Part shown: positions 32,128-40,451 of the stretch, in pieces
How positions within the stretch are numbered: the stretch's first letter is position 1
Layout: each line of letters opens with the position of its first letter
DNA from: Nitrososphaerota archaeon
Lineage (GTDB): Archaea; Thermoproteota; Nitrososphaeria; Nitrososphaerales; Gagatemarchaeaceae
NCBI GenBank assembly: GCA_027886885.1
Contig: JAPCJP010000005.1
Location: 20,450-72,473 of the forward strand
DNA length: 52,024 nucleotides
Direction of reading: 5' to 3'
Notes under the pieces: generated by a model
Database searches by the model: none
What the model was told of the DNA's origin: nothing
Seen by the model: only the letters and a program-made list of their open reading frames with translations
Position numbers and translations under genes: made by a program

Positions 32128-33189
32128 GTGGCCGGCACGTCGTCAGTGGGCCTGTCGAGCGGCGAGAAATGGAAGGTCGCGGCCCTCTTCGGCGCCATAA
32201 TCGCCGTGACGGTCTTCGGTTTCTTCGCCTCGTTCATGATCGGCAGGATAGCAATAGTCCTCGCAGGCTTGGGGTTCGTCTCCTACCTGCTTGGGCTCCG
32301 CCACGGCGTCGACGCCGACCACATCGCGGCCATAGACAATACGACGAGAAAGCTCCTCCAGGACAACAAGCGACCTCTCACCGTTGGGACCTGGTTCTCG
32401 CTCGGCCATTCCACCATCGTCGTCGGGCTGATCGTAGCGTTCGTGTTCGCCGCGCGGGCCGTAGCTTCCAGCGTCCCCTCGCTCCAGGCCGAAGGAAGTG
32501 TCATCGGTACTCTGGTCTCCGGGGGCTTCCTCTGGATGATTGGGCTGATCAACGTCGTGATTGTTCTCGGAGTCTACCAGGTCTTCAAGAAGATGAGGGA
32601 GGGAAAGCTCGACCAGAAACAGCTTGACAACCTGATGGAGAAGCGGGGCTTCATGAATCGCTTCTTCCACCGCCTCTTCAAGGTGGTGAACGAACCCTGG
32701 CAGATCTATCCAATCGGGGTTCTTTTCGGGCTGGGGTTCGACACTGCCTCGGAGATCGCTCTGATAGCAATAAGCGTGGGGGTCGGGGTCTCGGCTAACG
32801 TTCCGATCTATTACATACTCGTCCTTCCGCTGATGTTCACCTGCGGCATGGTGCTGATCGACACCACCGACGGGGTGGTCATGAGGATGGCGTACGGATG
32901 GGCGTTCCTCAACCCCCTGAGGAAGGTGTACTACAACCTGACCGTCACGATAATCTCGGTGATGGTCGCATGGCTGATAGGGTCCATCGAGCTCCTTCAG
33001 GTACTCTCCACCGAGCTGAACCTCGGGGGCGGCTTCTGGGCCTGGCTCAACGCGCTGGACTTCGAAACCATCGGCTATGGTATCGTCGCGATTTTCGTGG
33101 CCTCCTGGGTGATATCAATGGCCTATTGGAAGCTTAACCGGTTCGAACAGCGCTACGCCGGCATAATCGGTGCCGCACAAACCCAATAG
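32128..33189 (+). CDS. nickel/cobalt permease, HoxN/NixA (NiCoT) family
   Basis: The 353-residue protein has about eight membrane helices and the NiCoT signature HGVDADHIAAIDN in helix II (His-x4-Asp-His: His59, Asp64, His65), GLGFDTASEIAL, and a TCGMVLIDTTDGVVM motif. It should import Ni2+ or Co2+. GTG at 32128 begins 59 nt after DUF4331 on the same strand, so read-through from the DUF4331 promoter is possible. No nickel enzyme gene is seen nearby. Confidence 0.92.
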   Translation: MAGTSSVGLSSGEKWKVAALFGAIIAVTVFGFFASFMIGRIAIVLAGLGFVSYLLGLRHGVDADHIAAIDNTTRKLLQDNKRPLTVGTWFSLGHSTIVVGLIVAFVFAARAVASSVPSLQAEGSVIGTLVSGGFLWMIGLINVVIVLGVYQVFKKMREGKLDQKQLDNLMEKRGFMNRFFHRLFKVVNEPWQIYPIGVLFGLGFDTASEIALIAISVGVGVSANVPIYYILVLPLMFTCGMVLIDTTDGVVMRMAYGWAFLNPLRKVYYNLTVTIISVMVAWLIGSIELLQVLSTELNLGGGFWAWLNALDFETIGYGIVAIFVASWVISMAYWKLNRFEQRYAGIIGAAQTQ

Positions 33190-33234
33190 GAAGCAAGAGG
33201 ATGACGGCGACGGGCGAGATGGAGCGGCGAGTTC

Positions 33235-33663
33235 ATGGGTAAGAATGGAGTCACCGGAATAATCGTTTGTCTTGAGAGCGACGTCACCAACAGGATATTC
33301 CACCATCACGAAGTCTATGCGATGGCCGTGCCAAGCGCCTCCACTGACCTGGCGGAGGGCGACAGGATATTCTTCTGCGACACCGCCGGAAAGGGGCTGG
33401 AAGGTGAGGCGCTCATAGAGAAGATCACCTTCGAGCCCGCGAGAGACTTGAGGCGCTACGGACTCGACCTCTACCTCTTCGGGGAAGAACTGACGCGCTA
33501 CCTCGCCGAGCGCGGGCTCAAGGAGGACGCGACGATGCTCGTCCTCAAGGTCAAGGAACCGACGAAGTATTCCAAGCCGCTCAAGTGCAGCCTCAAGGTG
33601 GGGAGAGACGGGCTCTACGTGAACGCTGAGGTCACCGCGCAGATAATGCGCGAGAACCTCTAG
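33235..33663 (+). CDS. DUF365-like protein
   Basis: A 142-residue, probably PUA/ASCH-like beta protein with DLAEGDRIFFCDTAGKGLEG, a LYLFGEELTRYLAERG helix and a strand-rich tail ending with VGRDGLYVNAEVTAQI. These resemble archaeal DUF365, whose function is unknown. It starts 45 nt after the nickel permease and its stop overlaps the facing gene by 4 nt. Confidence 0.5.
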   Translation: MGKNGVTGIIVCLESDVTNRIFHHHEVYAMAVPSASTDLAEGDRIFFCDTAGKGLEGEALIEKITFEPARDLRRYGLDLYLFGEELTRYLAERGLKEDATMLVLKVKEPTKYSKPLKCSLKVGRDGLYVNAEVTAQIMRENL

Positions 33664-34280
33664 CCGCCAGAGAATGTCTTCAGGTCACCGCGCAAGGACC
33701 GCTTCGGCGGAGTCTGGAGCTCCTTCGGATTCTCGTGGTAGTCCTTCATTCCCTCGACCAGCTTCCCAAAGAAGACATAGACCTCTTCGCCTGCTTTTCG
33801 GTTCACCCCGTCGATGAAGGGCTTCATCAGCTTCCAAAGCTGCTCCGGGACAAACATGTCGTCGATTGTCTGGAGACTCACGAACCCCCTGTCGACGAGC
33901 ACGCCTATGGACTCGAAGAGCGCCGCCATCTGATAGAACGCGACCTTCTCGGTCTTCGGGAGCCGCTCGAAATCCTCGTAGGACTTGAGGTCGGAGTCGA
34001 TGACCGTAAGGAAGGAAGACTGGACCTCGACGGTGTTCGCGAACTCGTAGATGCGCATGATCATCTCCATGTCGGCGAGCTCGTTGTTCTGTCTCAACTG
34101 GTCCGTCGAGAGCTTTGCTTGGATGACAGCTGCCTTTGCCTGCTCGGTGGAAGCCAGTATGAGTTTCTTGTTGTCTCTTATCTGCAGTACGACGAAGACC
34201 GCGCCCAGAGCGATGGCGACCGAACTAGCGAAGGCGACGTCAGAGCTGACCTGGGAGAAGTCAATCGCCAGAGCAAACAA
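33660..34280 (-). CDS. membrane-anchored DUF4760-like protein
   Basis: The 206-residue protein has one N-terminal membrane helix (about residues 15-33) followed by a charged coiled coil and an all-helical domain with ALFESIGVLVDRGFVSLQTI and a YVFFGKLVEGMKDYHENPKE end. This layout fits DUF4760-type proteins. GTTTTAAG at 34305-34312 gives a TATA box about 28 nt upstream of ATG. Its end overlaps the facing gene by 4 nt. Function unknown. Confidence 0.55.
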   Translation of the reverse strand: MFALAIDFSQVSSDVAFASSVAIALGAVFVVLQIRDNKKLILASTEQAKAAVIQAKLSTDQLRQNNELADMEMIMRIYEFANTVEVQSSFLTVIDSDLKSYEDFERLPKTEKVAFYQMAALFESIGVLVDRGFVSLQTIDDMFVPEQLWKLMKPFIDGVNRKAGEEVYVFFGKLVEGMKDYHENPKELQTPPKRSLRGDLKTFSGG

Positions 34281-34319
34281 ACTCTCGGACCAGTCTCGGG
34301 CTACGTTTTAAGGCCTCTC

Positions 34320-34550
34320 TCACGCTGCAGCCACGATCTTCACAGTGCTCGGCCTGAGCTTCTGAAAGACCGTGAACCCGCAGTTTGCGCACCTGGGCGA
34401 TGGTAGGATATCCAAAGCGCTCTTCGAGACCTTGGTCCTGCACCGGACGCATTCATAGCCGACATCAGGAAAAATCTCGGATACGGTAGGTCCGTCCTCC
34501 TCCTCCGCCGACTCGGTGGCGTCCTCCTTCTTTCCTTCTAACGCTTGCAA
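34320..34550 (-). CDS. rpo12: RNA polymerase subunit Rpo12 (RpoP) with acidic N-terminal extension
   Basis: The 76-residue product ends with the Rpo12 zinc ribbon: YECVRCRTKV (Cys34, Cys37), SPRCANCGFT (Cys54, Cys57), and FQKLRPSTVKIV, matching the C-terminal arm of RpoP/Rpb12. The first 30 residues form an acidic Glu/Asp-rich extension absent from the usual 45-50-residue form. TTG at 34550 gives this start. A TATA box (34583-34591 on the opposite reading) is just upstream. It anchors the Rpo3/Rpo10 assembly platform. Confidence 0.82.
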   Translation of the reverse strand: MQALEGKKEDATESAEEEDGPTVSEIFPDVGYECVRCRTKVSKSALDILPSPRCANCGFTVFQKLRPSTVKIVAAA

Positions 34551-34582
34551 TCTAATCTCACCGAGGAAGACATGGCTCGGGA

Positions 34583-34707
34583 GAAATATAAAGTAGGTAG
34601 TTATTTCTAACTAAGTTAGTCCTCCTAACCGAACTAAGCGACGCCAGTATCATCCGCATTACCTGATAAGGTCAGCCTTACCTACTTGGTAGCAGGCGAC
34701 TACTTGG
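34583..34707. promoter_or_regulatory. palindrome-rich control region between rpo12 and the PPOX gene
   Basis: The gap holds a minus-strand TATA box (AAATATAAA read in reverse) for rpo12, a 13-nt odd palindrome CTAACTAAGTTAG (34607-34619), an inverted repeat TAAGG-TCAG-CCTTA (34667-34680), and a direct repeat CTACTTGG (34682-34689 and 34700-34707). The first two resemble iron-regulator-type boxes. Binding proteins are not known. Confidence 0.4.
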
Positions 34708-34708
34708 G

Positions 34709-34714
34709 TTATAT
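34709..34714 (+). promoter_or_regulatory. TATA box of the PPOX gene
   Basis: TTATAT about 34 nt before the TTG at 34747, immediately after the repeat-rich control region. Confidence 0.4.
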
Positions 34715-34746
34715 CGGACCGAACAATTCACTGGACGACGAACGAG

Positions 34747-35121
34747 TTGGACCAAGAATACGGCGACGGGCGCGAAGAAACCACGCCGTTCAGCGAGGCT
34801 GAACTGGTCTACCTGTCGCAGCACCAGCTCGCCAGGGTTGCCACCTCATCTGCCGACGGGCAACCCCACGTCGTGCCCGTAGTCTATGAGTTCGACGGCA
34901 AATACGCCTACTTCAGCGGGTGGAACCTCCGAAAGAGTCTCAAGTTCAAGAACATCCTGATCAATCCCAAGGTGGCGATCGTCGTCGACGACCTCAAGAC
35001 TGTCTCCCCGTGGAAGCCCAGGGGGATCGAGCTGAGGGGAAGAGCCGAAGTCCTCAGGGAGCGCGGTTCATACTGCGTCCGCGTGACCATCGATTCGAAA
35101 CGAAGCTGGGGCCTCGACTAG
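34747..35121 (+). CDS. PPOX-class flavin/F420-binding protein
   Basis: A 124-residue split-barrel protein with LSQHQLARVATSSADGQPHV, VYEFDGKYAYFSGWN, NPKVAIVVDDLKTVSPWKPR and GIELRGRAEVL, the pattern of PPOX-class F420-dependent enzymes of the pyridoxamine-phosphate-oxidase-like fold. It probably reduces a small molecule using F420H2 or FMN; the substrate is unknown. TTG at 34747 is the start. The control region upstream has potential operator repeats. Confidence 0.8.
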   Translation: MDQEYGDGREETTPFSEAELVYLSQHQLARVATSSADGQPHVVPVVYEFDGKYAYFSGWNLRKSLKFKNILINPKVAIVVDDLKTVSPWKPRGIELRGRAEVLRERGSYCVRVTIDSKRSWGLD

Positions 35122-35215
35122 ATTCGTCATCCCGGCACCAGCTGACCATTCCGCCACCGGGTTCCTCCGCCGTCGACCCGTTTGACAGTGATGTGGCAAA
35201 TTCTATCGAATAGAG

Positions 35216-35221
35216 TTAAAT
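35216..35221 (+). promoter_or_regulatory. TATA box of purA
   Basis: TTAAAT centred about 27 nt before the GTG at 35246. Confidence 0.45.
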
Positions 35222-35245
35222 GCGCAACCATCGAAGTCGCGTTAT

Positions 35246-36475
35246 GTGCGCAACCTCTGCATCGTAGGTCTCCAGTGGGGAGACGAGGGAAAGGGCAAGA
35301 TTGTCGATTTTTACGCTGACAGGTTTGAAGGCGTTGTAAGGTACAACGGCGGCAGCAACGCCGGCCACACGATTGTGATCGGGGGGAGGATGTTCGTTTT
35401 CCATCTGCTCCCTTCTGGCTATCTCAAGAAGAAGAAGCTCCTCATCGGTCCCGGGGTGGCCCTCGACCCACTGACCCTCGACGGGGAGCTCCAGCTCGTT
35501 CGCAACGAGGGAGGGGAAGCGGACCTCCTCATCGACGAGCGCTGCACCCTCGTCACCCCGTTCGAGAAGCAGATGGACGCATTCATCGAGACGCTTAGGG
35601 GCGAGAACGCGCTGGGCACGACCAAGCGGGGCATTGGCCCCTCCTACGCCATGCGCGCTCTGAGGCTCACACCCCGCGCCGGAGACCTTGTGAACGGGAC
35701 CTTCGATATGGACGCTGCAATCTCCTTCTACAAGACCTTCATGAAGGACCTACCCGACCTCGGACCTTGGAAGGAGGAGTCGAGGAAGGTACTTGCGGGA
35801 AGGACGGGGAACGTCGGAGAGTCCATCATGGCGATGAACGAAGCAGGCCATTCCGTCCTCTTCGAGGGCGCTCAGGGTGTCCTGTTGGACCTGGTCTATG
35901 GTACATACCCATACGTCACAGGAGCGCACACAATCGCGAACTACGTGCCCGCCGGGCTCGGGATCCCCAACACCTCCCTTGGCGACGTGATGGGAGTGGC
36001 CAAGGCCTACACGACCCGCGTCGGTGGCGGGCCGTTCCCCACAGAGATACTGGGGGAGACCGGTGAGAAGATCAGGACCGAGGGAAAGGAGTACGGAGCG
36101 ACCACGGGGAGACCGCGGCGCGTGGGATGGCTCGACCTGGTGGGGTTGAAGTACGCCGTTCGGCTCAACGGAGTATCCGAGCTCGCGCTGACAAAGCTCG
36201 ACATCCTCGCGAAGGTGAAGGAGATGAAGGTCTGCATCGCCTACTCAATCGACGGCGAGGAGACCTCGAACTTCTCGAGGGCGCTTCCGAAGCTCGCTGC
36301 AGCCAAGCCCGTCTACATGGACATGCCCTCGTTCTTTGGTGTCGAGCTTCGTGAGCACCAGCTTCCCGGACCGGCGCAGAACCTGGTCGAGTTCCTGGAG
36401 AACGAGCTCAAGGTGAAGGTCACGCTCGTCTCGATGGGGGAGGAGAGGTCTGCGACGATGAAACGGCACGCCTAG
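35246..36475 (+). CDS. purA: adenylosuccinate synthetase
   Basis: The 409-residue GTPase starts with IVGLQWGDEGKGKIVDFYAD (GDEGKGK phosphate loop, residues 12-18), then RYNGGSNAGHTIV, LIGPGVALDP, the GTTKRGIGPSY block, GAQGVLLDLVYGTYPYVT, and TGRPRRVGWLDL. It joins IMP and aspartate in AMP synthesis. GTG is the start codon; an overlapping ATG two bases upstream is out of frame. A TATA box 27 nt upstream indicates a leaderless mRNA. Confidence 0.96.
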   Translation: MRNLCIVGLQWGDEGKGKIVDFYADRFEGVVRYNGGSNAGHTIVIGGRMFVFHLLPSGYLKKKKLLIGPGVALDPLTLDGELQLVRNEGGEADLLIDERCTLVTPFEKQMDAFIETLRGENALGTTKRGIGPSYAMRALRLTPRAGDLVNGTFDMDAAISFYKTFMKDLPDLGPWKEESRKVLAGRTGNVGESIMAMNEAGHSVLFEGAQGVLLDLVYGTYPYVTGAHTIANYVPAGLGIPNTSLGDVMGVAKAYTTRVGGGPFPTEILGETGEKIRTEGKEYGATTGRPRRVGWLDLVGLKYAVRLNGVSELALTKLDILAKVKEMKVCIAYSIDGEETSNFSRALPKLAAAKPVYMDMPSFFGVELREHQLPGPAQNLVEFLENELKVKVTLVSMGEERSATMKRHA

Positions 36476-36534
36476 TCGAAATAGCTCGTAGGTCCGAATC
36501 TGTTGCTTTCTGTCATGCGTCTGGGAAAGAAAGT

Positions 36535-36542
36535 TTCATAAC
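36535..36542 (+). promoter_or_regulatory. TATA-like box of the coxL-like gene
   Basis: TTTCATAA centred about 28 nt before the ATG at 36566. A weak match, supported by spacing. Confidence 0.35.
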
Positions 36543-36565
36543 GTGGGGAAACACGGCGAACGCAG

Positions 36566-38965
36566 ATGGCTTCTCGACAGCAGGTATCCGTTCAGAAGCA
36601 TGAGCCCCTTGTCGGACAGAGGCTCAAACGATTGGAAGATTACAAGTTCATTACGGGCTCGGGTAAGTACCTCGACGACATCAAGTTCCCAGATGGCTTA
36701 GTAGCGTACTTCGTCCGCAGTCCTCACGCCCACGCAAAGATCATCAAGGTGGACCTCACGCCAGCCCTCAGCCTCCCGGGTGTCGTGGGCGCCCTCGACG
36801 GCAGAGCCCTGGAAGGAAAGGTCGCGTACATGCCGACGCTCGGAACTCTCGGGGCTGGCGGTGAGAGCGGCGGCGCAGGGGTCGAGGGCGGAGGGAGCAT
36901 AAAGCGCCCCACGCTGCGCAGGGCTCTTCCCATCGACGAGGTCCAGTATCAAGGGGAGGCTGTCGCAGTCGTCTTCGCCAAAGACATCTACACCGCGCAG
37001 GACGCCGCGGAGCTGGTCGAGGTGGAATACGAGCCCCTCGATAGCGTCACCGACCCCATCGCGGCCATGAAGCCCGACGCGCCCCGGTTGCACAAGCAGT
37101 TCCCGGACAACATAGCGTTCTCGACGGTATATTCCTCCGGAGATGTGGATGCGGCCTTCAAGAAGGCGGACGAGATAGTCAAGGTCTCGTTGCTCAATCA
37201 GCGCGTCCACCAAGTCTGCCTCGAGCCCAGAGGCATTGCCGTGAACTACGACGAGGGCAGCGATTCCTACACCATCTGGCTTTCGACCCAGGACCCGCAT
37301 GGGATGCGGGACCTCCTGGCCGACCTCATACTCTCGACCCCGCCCAAGGTCAGGGTCATTGCTCCCGACACGGGCGGGGGGTTCGGGGGCAAGGCAGCGG
37401 CCTATCCGGAGGACCTCGTGGTCTGTTACGCAGCCAAACACTATCGCCGAGCGATAAAGTGGGAGGAGTCGAGGCGGGAACACATGCTCACCATGACCCA
37501 TGGGAGGGGACAGACCCAGTGGGCTGAGCTGGCGGTCAAGAGGGACGGAAAGATACTGGGTTACAAGATAAAGGTCGTAGTCGACGGCGGGGGCTATTCG
37601 ACCCTCGACGCTTCCGACCTGCCAGGACTGACAATCGGCATGGGGACTGGAGTGTACGACATCCCGGCGTACCGGGCCGAAGCCTACACGGTCTTCACCA
37701 GCAAGGTACCGACCGGTGCCTACAGGGGCGCGGGAAGGCCCGAGGCGGCGTTCCTGCTTGAGCGGGCTGTCAGCATCATGGCGGCGAAGTTGCGACTGGA
37801 CCCCGTCAAGGTCAGGAGGCTAAACTACATCCCGAAGGCAAAGTTCCCGTTCAAGACGCCCGGCGGGTACACCTACGACAGCGGTGACTACGAGAGGAAC
37901 CTGGACAAGGCGCTCGAGGTGTCCGGCTACCAGAGGCTGAGGGCAGAGCAGAGACAAGCCAGGGCAGCGGGCCGCCTCGTCGGGGTCGGCATAGTCACCT
38001 GGACCGAGATATGCGGCTTCGGTCCCGGCATGGGCCAGACCGCGAGTCTCATGATAGACAAGCGCGGCAAGGCGCTCCTCACCATCGGAGGGCACCCGCA
38101 TGGACAGGGTCATGCGGTGACCATGGCCCAGATCGTGGGGGACGAGCTCGGGATAGCGATCGACCGCTTCACGGTGCGGCACGGCGACACCGAGATGCTC
38201 CCCTGGAGCACGGTTACCGCGGGAAGCAGGTCGGCCCCTCTCACCGGCGCAGCCACGCTGGTCTGCGCGAAGAAAGTGAGGGAGAAGATGCGCAGAATCG
38301 CCGCACATACCCTAAAGATCCCATCCGACAGCGAGATGGTCTTCCAAGACGGCAAGATCTACCAGGAGGGCAGCCAGGGGCGCTCGCTCACGTTCGAAGA
38401 GGTCGCCACGATTGCATACGACTCCAACGCCATCCCCGCGGATATGGAGCCGACCATCTTCGAGTATAGCGTCTTCTCCCCCCCGAACTACACATTCCCG
38501 TTCGGGAACCACATCGCCCAGGTCGAGGTGGACAGGGAGACCGGCGTCGTGAAGATACTCAAGTACTTCGCCGTCGACGACTGCGGGAAGCTGCTCAACC
38601 CCATGGTCGTAGAAGGCCAGGTGCACGGGGGGGTGGTCCAGGGAGTCGGTCAGGCGATGATAGAGGACCTCATCTTCGACGACAACGGCCAGCTCATCAC
38701 CTCTACCCTGGCGGACTACAGGATACCCTCCATCGAGCTCATGCCTGAGATCGTGATCGCCAGGACGGAGACTCCTACTCCCTCCAACCCTCTCGGTGTC
38801 AAGGGAATCGGGGAGGCTGGATGCATCGCCGCAACCCCGGTCATCGTGAACGCCGTTGAGGACGCGCTGTCAGAGTACGGGACTGTGGTCGAGAAGATGC
38901 CGCTCCGCTCGGACTACATACTTTCGTTGATCCAGGCAGGAAAAGCCAAGCAGAAGAAGAGCTAG
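36566..38965 (+). CDS. molybdenum hydroxylase large subunit, form-II CoxL-like
   Basis: The 799-residue protein matches the large subunit of xanthine-oxidase-family enzymes: an N-terminal RLKRLEDYKFITGSGKYLDD domain, LEPRGIAV, the molybdopterin contact DTGGGFGGKAAAYPED, the active-site loop AYRGAGR (385-391), GGHPHGQGHAVTMAQIVGDE, and a closing GVKGIGEAGCIAATPVIVNA. AYRGAGR marks the form-II/other group, not the AYRCSFR motif of true CO dehydrogenase. No FAD-medium or Fe-S small subunit gene adjoins it. It could oxidise CO or another substrate with partners elsewhere. CoxG faces it. Confidence 0.88.
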   Translation: MASRQQVSVQKHEPLVGQRLKRLEDYKFITGSGKYLDDIKFPDGLVAYFVRSPHAHAKIIKVDLTPALSLPGVVGALDGRALEGKVAYMPTLGTLGAGGESGGAGVEGGGSIKRPTLRRALPIDEVQYQGEAVAVVFAKDIYTAQDAAELVEVEYEPLDSVTDPIAAMKPDAPRLHKQFPDNIAFSTVYSSGDVDAAFKKADEIVKVSLLNQRVHQVCLEPRGIAVNYDEGSDSYTIWLSTQDPHGMRDLLADLILSTPPKVRVIAPDTGGGFGGKAAAYPEDLVVCYAAKHYRRAIKWEESRREHMLTMTHGRGQTQWAELAVKRDGKILGYKIKVVVDGGGYSTLDASDLPGLTIGMGTGVYDIPAYRAEAYTVFTSKVPTGAYRGAGRPEAAFLLERAVSIMAAKLRLDPVKVRRLNYIPKAKFPFKTPGGYTYDSGDYERNLDKALEVSGYQRLRAEQRQARAAGRLVGVGIVTWTEICGFGPGMGQTASLMIDKRGKALLTIGGHPHGQGHAVTMAQIVGDELGIAIDRFTVRHGDTEMLPWSTVTAGSRSAPLTGAATLVCAKKVREKMRRIAAHTLKIPSDSEMVFQDGKIYQEGSQGRSLTFEEVATIAYDSNAIPADMEPTIFEYSVFSPPNYTFPFGNHIAQVEVDRETGVVKILKYFAVDDCGKLLNPMVVEGQVHGGVVQGVGQAMIEDLIFDDNGQLITSTLADYRIPSIELMPEIVIARTETPTPSNPLGVKGIGEAGCIAATPVIVNAVEDALSEYGTVVEKMPLRSDYILSLIQAGKAKQKKS

Positions 38966-39399
38966 GAAAGTTTCTTCTCGAGCGACCCGATGATCTGCTT
39001 GACGTACTTGTCTGCCTGAGACTCGATCAGGCGCGAGCCTATGCTCGCCATCATGCCGCTGATCTTTGCGTCCGCTGACCAGGTCACGTGGGTCCCACCC
39101 TGTGGACCGTCCTCCATTGTGAAGAGGCTGTCGAGGTCCACCGAACTGTTCAGACCGTTCCCCCTCGCCTTCATCCTCGCGCTCGTAGGTTTCTTCTTCT
39201 CCGCCACCGACCCTTTCACGTCCATCGTCCCGCGGATGAAAGACATGCCGACCTTGGCCTTTAGCGTGAAGTTGTCAGCGTCCAGGACCTTCACAGCCGA
39301 GACGTCCGGAAATATGGTCGTGATCTTCTTGGGGTCCGTGATGAAGTCGTAGACCTTCTCCTTCGGAGCCTTGACGTCGAAGGTCCCATCGTAGTGCAT
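38962..39399 (-). CDS. coxG: CoxG-like SRPBCC protein
   Basis: The 145-residue protein has the SRPBCC/START layout: HYDGTFDVKAPKEKVYDFIT, a mid-domain with VGMSFIRGTMDVKGSVAEKK and a C-terminal long helix GSRLIESQADKYVKQIIGSL. CoxG proteins accompany CO dehydrogenase genes and are thought to bind a hydrophobic or quinone-like molecule. Its stop overlaps the coxL-like stop by 4 nt from the other strand. It may be co-transcribed with the upstream dehydrogenase gene (26 nt gap). Confidence 0.85.
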   Translation of the reverse strand: MHYDGTFDVKAPKEKVYDFITDPKKITTIFPDVSAVKVLDADNFTLKAKVGMSFIRGTMDVKGSVAEKKKPTSARMKARGNGLNSSVDLDSLFTMEDGPQGGTHVTWSADAKISGMMASIGSRLIESQADKYVKQIIGSLEKKLS

Positions 39400-39425
39400 T
39401 GAACAGAACGCTCCTCGGCGCGTAT

Positions 39426-40433
39426 TTAGCTTTTGGAGGCGGGGTTTGGCTTGCCGCGGTAGGAGTCCTTGTTGAGCAGGTTGGTAGGCAGCTCACCTTG
39501 CAGCGCGGCCACGAGGTTCTTCGCCGCGAGGACAGCCATGGCCGTCCTGCTCTCGATGCTCCCGCTTGCGAGGTGCGGAGCGAGGACGACGTTGTCCATC
39601 TTCAACAGGGGGTTGTCAATCTCGATGGGCTCCTTCTCGAAAACGTCGAGGCCTGCGCCTGCTATGGTGCCCGCTTGGAGCGCCTCTATCAGGGCCTTTT
39701 CGTCGACCACGCCCCCGCGGGCAGTGTTGATCAGGAATGCCGTCCTCTTCATCATGGCGAGCTCCTTGGCCCCGATGCTGTTCCTTGTCTCGGGGAGGAG
39801 GGGGACGTGCACCGAGAAGAAATCGCTCTCTCTGAGGACTTCTTCCTTTGACTTGAACTCGATGCCATGTTTCTTCTCGAGCTCCTGGTTCCTGAACACG
39901 TCATAGTAGATTACCTTCATGTTGAATCCCCTTGCTCGGTTAGCGACGGCCACGCCGATCCTTCCCAGACCGTAGATACCGAGCGTCTTGCCGTAGACGT
40001 CCCTGCCGACCATTAGCATCGGCGTCCACTTTATCTTCCACTTGCCTGCCCTGACGTATTTGTCGGCCTCCGCGATCCTCCTCGAGACATCGAGCATGAG
40101 CGCCAGCGTCTCGTCGGCCACGGCCTCCGTCAGGACCCCCGGTGTGTTGGTGGTCATGATGCTCCTCGCCGTCGCCGCGGCCTGGTCGATGTGGTCGAAC
40201 CCAACGGACATGCTCGCCACGACCTTGAGCTTCTTCCCGGCGTCCATGAGTTGTGCGTCGATCTTCTCGTTGATGTTGCAGAACAGGCCGTCGACGTCCA
40301 CCACCTCCCTCAGCAGCACTTCCCTTGATGGAGTGCCGTCGCTGTCGTTCACTTTGACCTCCGCCACCTGTCTCACTATGTCCAGTGCCTCCTCGGGCAC
40401 CTCGTTGCTAGTAACGTAGACGTGAAATGCCAT
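39426..40433 (-). CDS. D-2-hydroxyacid dehydrogenase (glyoxylate/hydroxypyruvate reductase-like)
   Basis: The 335-residue NAD(P)-dependent enzyme has the family blocks: SMSVGFDHIDQAAA, TEAVADETLALML, the Rossmann motif GKTLGIYGLGRIGVAVANRA, NTARGGVVDEKALIEAL, GLDVFEKEP and the catalytic APHLASGSIESR (His). It likely interconverts glyoxylate or hydroxypyruvate with glycolate or glycerate. It sits 18 nt after the Hsp20 gene. Exact substrate is unknown. Confidence 0.92.
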   Translation of the reverse strand: MAFHVYVTSNEVPEEALDIVRQVAEVKVNDSDGTPSREVLLREVVDVDGLFCNINEKIDAQLMDAGKKLKVVASMSVGFDHIDQAAATARSIMTTNTPGVLTEAVADETLALMLDVSRRIAEADKYVRAGKWKIKWTPMLMVGRDVYGKTLGIYGLGRIGVAVANRARGFNMKVIYYDVFRNQELEKKHGIEFKSKEEVLRESDFFSVHVPLLPETRNSIGAKELAMMKRTAFLINTARGGVVDEKALIEALQAGTIAGAGLDVFEKEPIEIDNPLLKMDNVVLAPHLASGSIESRTAMAVLAAKNLVAALQGELPTNLLNKDSYRGKPNPASKS

Positions 40434-40451
40434 GCCGTTTCCTCTCGGGCT

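Noticed and set aside
36698-37501. Long reverse-strand open frame inside the coxL-like gene
   Set aside because: Antisense shadow with no recognisable protein pattern.
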